Made by a program: the position numbers and the translations under genes | Shown: in pieces, positions 6,629-10,535 of the stretch | Layout of the letters: each line of letters begins with the position of its first letter | Numbering within the stretch: the stretch's first letter is position 1 | The notes under the pieces: generated by a model | What the model was told of the DNA's origin: nothing | Seen by the model: only the letters and a program-made list of their open reading frames with translations | Databases searched by the model: none | Assembly: GCF_035998295.1 (NCBI RefSeq) | Contig: NZ_DASYHS010000095.1 | Span: forward strand, 1-10,535 | Direction of reading: 5' to 3' | Origin: DASYHS01 sp035998295 | Lineage (GTDB): Bacteria; Pseudomonadota; Alphaproteobacteria; Azospirillales; Azospirillaceae | DNA length: 10,535 nucleotides

Positions 6629-6653
6629 CGAGGGCAGGGGAGGGGGAGATCCC

Positions 6654-7763
6654 ATGAAAATCGACGGCGTTCCCTATCGCACGATCTGGCCGGCGGCCGA
6701 CGGCCGGACGGTCGAGATCATCGACCAGCGGCACCTGCCGCACGCCTTCGTCGTGGCGCGCCTCGAGACCGTGGACGAGGCCGCGCGCGCGATCCGCGAG
6801 ATGTGGGTGCGCGGCGCGCCGCTGATCGGCGCCACCGCCGCCTACGGCCTGGCGCTGGCGCTGCGCGCCGACCCCGCCGACGCGAGCCTCGCATCGGCCT
6901 ACGAGCGCCTGTTCGCGACCCGGCCGACGGCCGTCAACCTGCGCTGGGCGCTCGACCGCATGCGCGCCGTGCTGGCCCCGCTGCCGCCGGCGTCGCGCGC
7001 CGGGCGCGCCTGGGCCGAGGCGGCCGCCATCGCCGACGAGGACGTCGCGATCTGCCGCGCGATCGGCGGGAACGGCGCCGCGCTGATCCGCGACGTCGCC
7101 GCGCGCAGGGGCCCGGGCGCGGTCGTCAACGTGCTGACCCATTGCAACGCCGGCTGGCTCGCGACCGTGGACTGGGGCACGGCGCTGGCCCCGATCTACG
7201 TCGCCCACGAGGAGGGGATCGCGGTCCATGTCTGGGTCGACGAGACGCGCCCGCGCAACCAGGGCGCCAGCATCACGGCGTGGGAGCTGGGCCGCCACGG
7301 CGTGCCGCACACCGTCGTCGTCGACAATGTCGGCGGCCACCTGATGCAGCACGGCCGCGTCGACCTGTGCATCGTCGGCACCGACCGCACGACCGCGACC
7401 GGCGACGTCTGCAACAAGATCGGCACCTACCTGAAGGCGCTGGCGGCCCACGACAACGGCGTGCCGTTCTACGTCGCCCTGCCGTCGCCCACCATCGACT
7501 GGACGGTCGAGGACGGCGTGCGCGAGATCCCGATCGAGGAGCGCGACCCGGCCGAGGTGACGGCCCTGACCGGCCGCACAGCCGACGGGCGGATCGAGAC
7601 CGTGACCCTGACGCCGGACGGCAGCCCGGCCGCGAACTGGGCCTTCGACGTGACGCCGGCCCGCCTCGTGACCGGCCTCGTGACCGAGCGCGGCGTCTGC
7701 CCGGCGAGCCGCGAGGGCCTGCGCTCGCTGTTCCCCGAAGCCTCGGCCCAGGCCGCCCAATGA
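6654..7763 (+). CDS. mtnA: S-methyl-5-thioribose-1-phosphate isomerase
   Basis: A 369-residue protein of the eIF2B-like MtnA family, which interconverts 5-methylthioribose 1-phosphate (aldose) and 5-methylthioribulose 1-phosphate (ketose) in the cytoplasm. The N-terminus has EMWVRGAPLIGATAAYGLAL and the core THCNAGWLATVDWGTALAP. The catalytic cysteine is C164 and the catalytic aspartate D244, in GTDRTTATGDVCNKIGTY, close to the positions known for the Bacillus enzyme (Cys160/Asp240). VPFYVALPSPTIDW completes the active-site region. The start follows a GGAG 5 bases upstream; an upstream in-frame start would add an unrelated GC-rich tail. Its stop is followed directly by mtnP, which supplies its substrate, so the two form one operon. 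The MtnA family includes the related ribose-1,5-bisphosphate isomerases, but the mtnP neighbour supports the methylthioribose role. Confidence 0.93.
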   Translation: MKIDGVPYRTIWPAADGRTVEIIDQRHLPHAFVVARLETVDEAARAIREMWVRGAPLIGATAAYGLALALRADPADASLASAYERLFATRPTAVNLRWALDRMRAVLAPLPPASRAGRAWAEAAAIADEDVAICRAIGGNGAALIRDVAARRGPGAVVNVLTHCNAGWLATVDWGTALAPIYVAHEEGIAVHVWVDETRPRNQGASITAWELGRHGVPHTVVVDNVGGHLMQHGRVDLCIVGTDRTTATGDVCNKIGTYLKALAAHDNGVPFYVALPSPTIDWTVEDGVREIPIEERDPAEVTALTGRTADGRIETVTLTPDGSPAANWAFDVTPARLVTGLVTERGVCPASREGLRSLFPEASAQAAQ

Positions 7764-7783
7764 CCAGCGGAGACCGCGACCCC

Positions 7784-8698
<915 letters not shown>

Positions 8699-8779
8699 CG
8701 GCGGGGGGGTGACGGCGGTGGGTAATGTTGCTCCTTTTGTGGTAGGATCTCCCCCGTTCGGTATCGGAGACCTGCCGCG

Positions 8780-9361
8780 ATGTTGGAGACGACCACGCCG
8801 GAGGCGGTGATCGAGGACGCGGTCCTCGCCATCGCGGAGAACTTCAGGCGCCTCGCGGCCGAGGCGTCCAGCGTCGCGCGCGCCGCGGACCTGCTGGTCG
8901 GCGCGCTGCGCGGCGGCGGCAAGGTGATGTTCTGCGGCAACGGCGGCTCGGCCGCCGACGCGCAGCACCTCGCGGCCGAGCTGATGGGCCGCTTCCTGCG
9001 CGACCGGGCGCCGCTGGCCGCGGTGGCGCTGACGGTCGACACCTCCGCCCTGACCGCGATCGGCAACGACTATTCCTTCGACGAGGTGTTCGCCCGCCAG
9101 ATCCGCGGCCTCGGCCGGCCGGGCGACGCGCTGGTCGCGATCTCGACCAGCGGCAACAGCGCCAACGTGCTCGAGGCGCTGGCGGTCGCGCGCGCGGCCG
9201 GCATCGCGACGGTCGGGCTGACCGGGGCGTCGGGCGGGCGGATGGCGGAGCTGTGCGACCTGTGCATCCGGGTGCCCGCGGCGCGCACCGACCGCATCCA
9301 GGAGATGCACATCGCGGTCGGCCACCTGATCTGCGGCCTGGTCGAGGACGCCCTTTGCTGA
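8780..9361 (+). CDS. gmhA: Sedoheptulose-7-phosphate isomerase
   Basis: A 193-residue single SIS-domain protein that converts sedoheptulose 7-phosphate into D-glycero-D-manno-heptose 7-phosphate, the first step of ADP- and GDP-heptose synthesis. FCGNGGSAADAQHLAAELMGRF (51-72) carries the phosphate loop and the conserved glutamate E67. STSGNS (122-127) is the second SIS loop, and RIQEMH (172-177) with H182 matches the C-terminal active-site helix of GmhA. Length and start are normal for the family; GGAG (8766-8769) lies 10 bases upstream. The 81-base gap after mtnP holds a short AT-richer patch (about 8720-8750) that may include a promoter, though no clear -35/-10 pair is seen. The next gene, gmhB, follows after 10 bases. 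The product feeds the HddA kinase encoded at 3273-4268. Confidence 0.93.
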   Translation: MLETTTPEAVIEDAVLAIAENFRRLAAEASSVARAADLLVGALRGGGKVMFCGNGGSAADAQHLAAELMGRFLRDRAPLAAVALTVDTSALTAIGNDYSFDEVFARQIRGLGRPGDALVAISTSGNSANVLEALAVARAAGIATVGLTGASGGRMAELCDLCIRVPAARTDRIQEMHIAVGHLICGLVEDALC

Positions 9362-9371
9362 AGCCGCCCCT

Positions 9372-9878
9372 ATGCTGAAACCGGCGGTCTTCTTCGACCG
9401 CGACGGCGTCCTGAACCACGACACCGGCTACCTGCACCGCTGGGACGCCTTCCGCTGGATCGACGGTGCCCGCGACGCGGTCCGGCTGTGCAACGACCGC
9501 GGCTTCCTGGTCTTCGTGGTCACGAACCAGGCCGGGGTCGGGCGGGGCTACTACCGCGAGGACGACGTGCGCGCGCTGCACGCCCGCATGGCCGAGGACC
9601 TCGCCGCCCATGGCGCGCGCATCGACGACTTCGAATACTGCCCCCACCACCCCGAGGCGGCGCTGGACGCGTACCGCCGGGTCTGCGCCTGCCGCAAGCC
9701 GGCGGCGGGGATGATCGAAGCGCTGGCCGCGCGCTGGCCGGTCGACCGCGCGCGCAGCCTGATGGTCGGCGACCGCGAGACCGACGCCGCCGCCGCCGGC
9801 GCCGCCGGCATCCCCGGCCACCTGTTCCCGGGCGGCGACCTGCGGTCCTTCCTGGAGCCGCTGCTGGCGCGGGGGTGA
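9372..9878 (+). CDS. gmhB: D-glycero-D-manno-heptose 1,7-bisphosphate phosphatase
   Basis: A 168-residue HAD-superfamily histidinol-phosphatase-type enzyme that removes the C7 phosphate of heptose 1,7-bisphosphate, giving heptose 1-phosphate for the HddC transferase. HAD motif I is FFDRDGVLN (7-15; nucleophile D9, acid/base D11), motif II TNQAGVGRG (51-59), motif III RKP (108-110) and motif IV MVGDRETD (131-138). The GmhB zinc site is visible as C90-P-H92-H followed by C105-A-C107. The start is 10 bases after the gmhA stop, without a clear ribosome binding site, so it is probably translated by coupling. GmhB enzymes differ in preference for alpha or beta anomers; with hddA and hddC in the window the alpha (GDP-heptose) form is expected, but this cannot be read from sequence. 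The gene is followed by a terminator hairpin. Confidence 0.93.
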   Translation: MLKPAVFFDRDGVLNHDTGYLHRWDAFRWIDGARDAVRLCNDRGFLVFVVTNQAGVGRGYYREDDVRALHARMAEDLAAHGARIDDFEYCPHHPEAALDAYRRVCACRKPAAGMIEALAARWPVDRARSLMVGDRETDAAAAGAAGIPGHLFPGGDLRSFLEPLLARG

Positions 9879-9904
9879 GGCCGCGCCGGCCCCGGGCACG
9901 CGGA

Positions 9905-9933
9905 AGGCCCGCCCCGCATGGCGGGACGGGCCT
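9905..9933. terminator. Bidirectional terminator hairpin between convergent genes
   Basis: GGCCCGCCCCGC (9906-9917) pairs with GCGGGACGGGCC (9921-9932) across the 3-base loop ATG, with a single C-A mismatch, and an A-T pair extends it at 9905/9933. The stem is flanked by AA on the left and TCCTT on the right. It lies between the gmhB stop (plus) and the stop of the minus-strand PRC-barrel gene, so it can end transcription from both sides. Confidence 0.8.
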
Positions 9934-9958
9934 CCTTCATCGCCGTTCCTGTCTCGGC

Positions 9959-10516
9959 TTACTCGGCCGCGGGCAGGGCGTAGGCGTCGCCCACGGTCTC
10001 GTACTCGGTCATCTGCTCGGTGTCGATCTGGCTCACATACTCCTGGAGCGCCGCCGCCTGCGCGTCGGTGAGCTGGACGATCAGGCCGTCCTGGGCGCGT
10101 TCGAAATGCTCGACCGGGATCGCGACGCGGTCGCCGCCGCCCCAGTTGAACCAGCCCGTGCCGAACGACACGACGAGGTGCGGGTCGCCGTTGTGCCGGA
10201 CCAGGCCCTCGACCTCGCCGACCTCCTCACCGCCGACGCTGTAGACGTTCATGTCTTCCAGGTCCTGGGTGCGCAGCTCGCCGACGCCCTCGCGCAGCTG
10301 CCCGCGCTCCGGCGGCAGCGTCAGGGCGGCGGCACCCGCCTGCTCGCCCTCGGCGACGGTGCCCGGCAGCACGGTCTCGCCGGCGCCGACGGTCTCCTCG
10401 GTGGCACCCGGCAGCACGGGCTCCTCGGTCAGCGTCGTCTGGCCATAGGCCGTGCCGGCCATCAGCATCAGCGCCGCGGCACTGCTCAGAAGGGTGTTTC
10501 GTGCGATGGTCTGCAT
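9959..10516 (-). CDS. Exported PRC-barrel domain protein
   Basis: A 185-residue protein with a Sec signal peptide: a basic start MQTIAR, a hydrophobic core (9-21), and a likely cleavage after AYG at 25/26. A low-complexity acidic linker (about 30-65) contains two VLPG(A/T) blocks (VLPGATEETVG and VLPGTVAEG). A PRC-barrel-like domain covers about 80-150, with MNVYSVGGEEVGEVEGL, a strand PHLVVSFGTGWF and DRVAIPVEHF. The C-terminus is acidic and helical. PRC-barrel proteins with signal peptides are common in alphaproteobacteria, presumably in the periplasm, often as stress- or envelope-linked proteins of unknown function. The start is supported by GGAGA (10526-10530) 9 bases upstream. It is transcribed towards gmhB and is not part of the heptose operon. 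Confidence 0.85.
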   Translation of the reverse strand: MQTIARNTLLSSAAALMLMAGTAYGQTTLTEEPVLPGATEETVGAGETVLPGTVAEGEQAGAAALTLPPERGQLREGVGELRTQDLEDMNVYSVGGEEVGEVEGLVRHNGDPHLVVSFGTGWFNWGGGDRVAIPVEHFERAQDGLIVQLTDAQAAALQEYVSQIDTEQMTEYETVGDAYALPAAE

Positions 10517-10535
10517 GGTCTGTTCTCTCCGAAAT

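Larger units (their letters stand above)
4430..6640. other. Putative horizontally acquired lower-GC segment
   Basis: Between hddA and mtnA the DNA changes character. Runs of A/T, mixed third codon positions and codons such as ttt, aaa, gat and tta appear, in contrast with the strongly G/C-ending codons on both sides. The change begins close to 4430 and fades between about 6400 and 6640. The segment carries two overlapping genes of unknown function and a non-coding tail. No integrase, transposase, tRNA or matching end repeats were found by eye, so the mechanism of entry and exact ends are unknown. The 4269-4430 stretch before it remains GC-rich and has no supported gene; it contains a 7-bp hairpin at 4377-4393. 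Confidence 0.6.
6119..6653. other. 535-base stretch without a supported gene
   Basis: No open frame here has a credible start, ribosome binding site or recognisable product. GC content rises gradually from the island side towards mtnA. It contains a weak GCGC-TTGTC-GCGC hairpin just after the island stop (near 6139-6151, with TTTT a few bases later), three 15-bp tandem repeats (6493-6537), and a longer hairpin just upstream of mtnA (6603-6628). It probably holds the right-hand end of the acquired segment and the promoter/leader of mtnA. Confidence 0.6.

Overview
The window is very GC-rich DNA with tightly packed genes, many start/stop overlaps and strong G/C third-position bias. This fits an alphaproteobacterium, most likely of the Rhodospirillales/Azospirillales type. 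That placement is inferred from composition and gene style; no rRNA or other taxonomic marker is present.

Region 1 (1-904, minus strand, runs off the left edge): a mosaic protein. Its GC-rich proline-rich leader carries three PPPTR(F/Y) motifs. A lower-GC C-terminal part has a beta-strand-like segment (YVNDRIVISANN) and, at the last visible codons, an HAE tripeptide as in cytidine-deaminase-fold enzymes. It is best read as a truncated candidate polymorphic toxin or effector of the nucleic-acid-deaminase type.

Region 2 (1034-4268, plus strand): a three-gene translationally coupled operon. It encodes a radical SAM protein with an N-terminal B12-binding-type domain, an HddC-like sugar-1-phosphate nucleotidyltransferase and an HddA-like GHMP heptose-7-phosphate kinase. 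The last two act in GDP-D-glycero-alpha-D-manno-heptose synthesis for surface glycans.

Region 3 (about 4430-6640): clearly lower-GC DNA with a different codon style, probably acquired horizontally. It holds two overlapping genes: a 136-residue unknown protein, and a 422-residue protein whose C-terminal third resembles an ImmA/IrrE (M78) domain with its zinc-binding residues replaced. A non-coding stretch of about 535 bases follows, with three perfect 15-bp tandem repeats. This pair is the best candidate for an undescribed system here, possibly a defence or toxin-antitoxin-like module, though its function is unknown.

Region 4 (6654-8698, plus): mtnA and mtnP, two consecutive steps of 5'-methylthioadenosine salvage.

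Region 5 (8780-9878, plus): gmhA and gmhB, sedoheptulose-7-phosphate isomerase and heptose bisphosphate phosphatase. Together with region 2 these supply all four enzymes of the GDP-heptose route (GmhA, HddA, GmhB, HddC). In this window the pathway is split by the lower-GC region and the mtn genes.

Region 6 (9905-10516): a terminator hairpin between convergent genes, then a minus-strand exported PRC-barrel protein.
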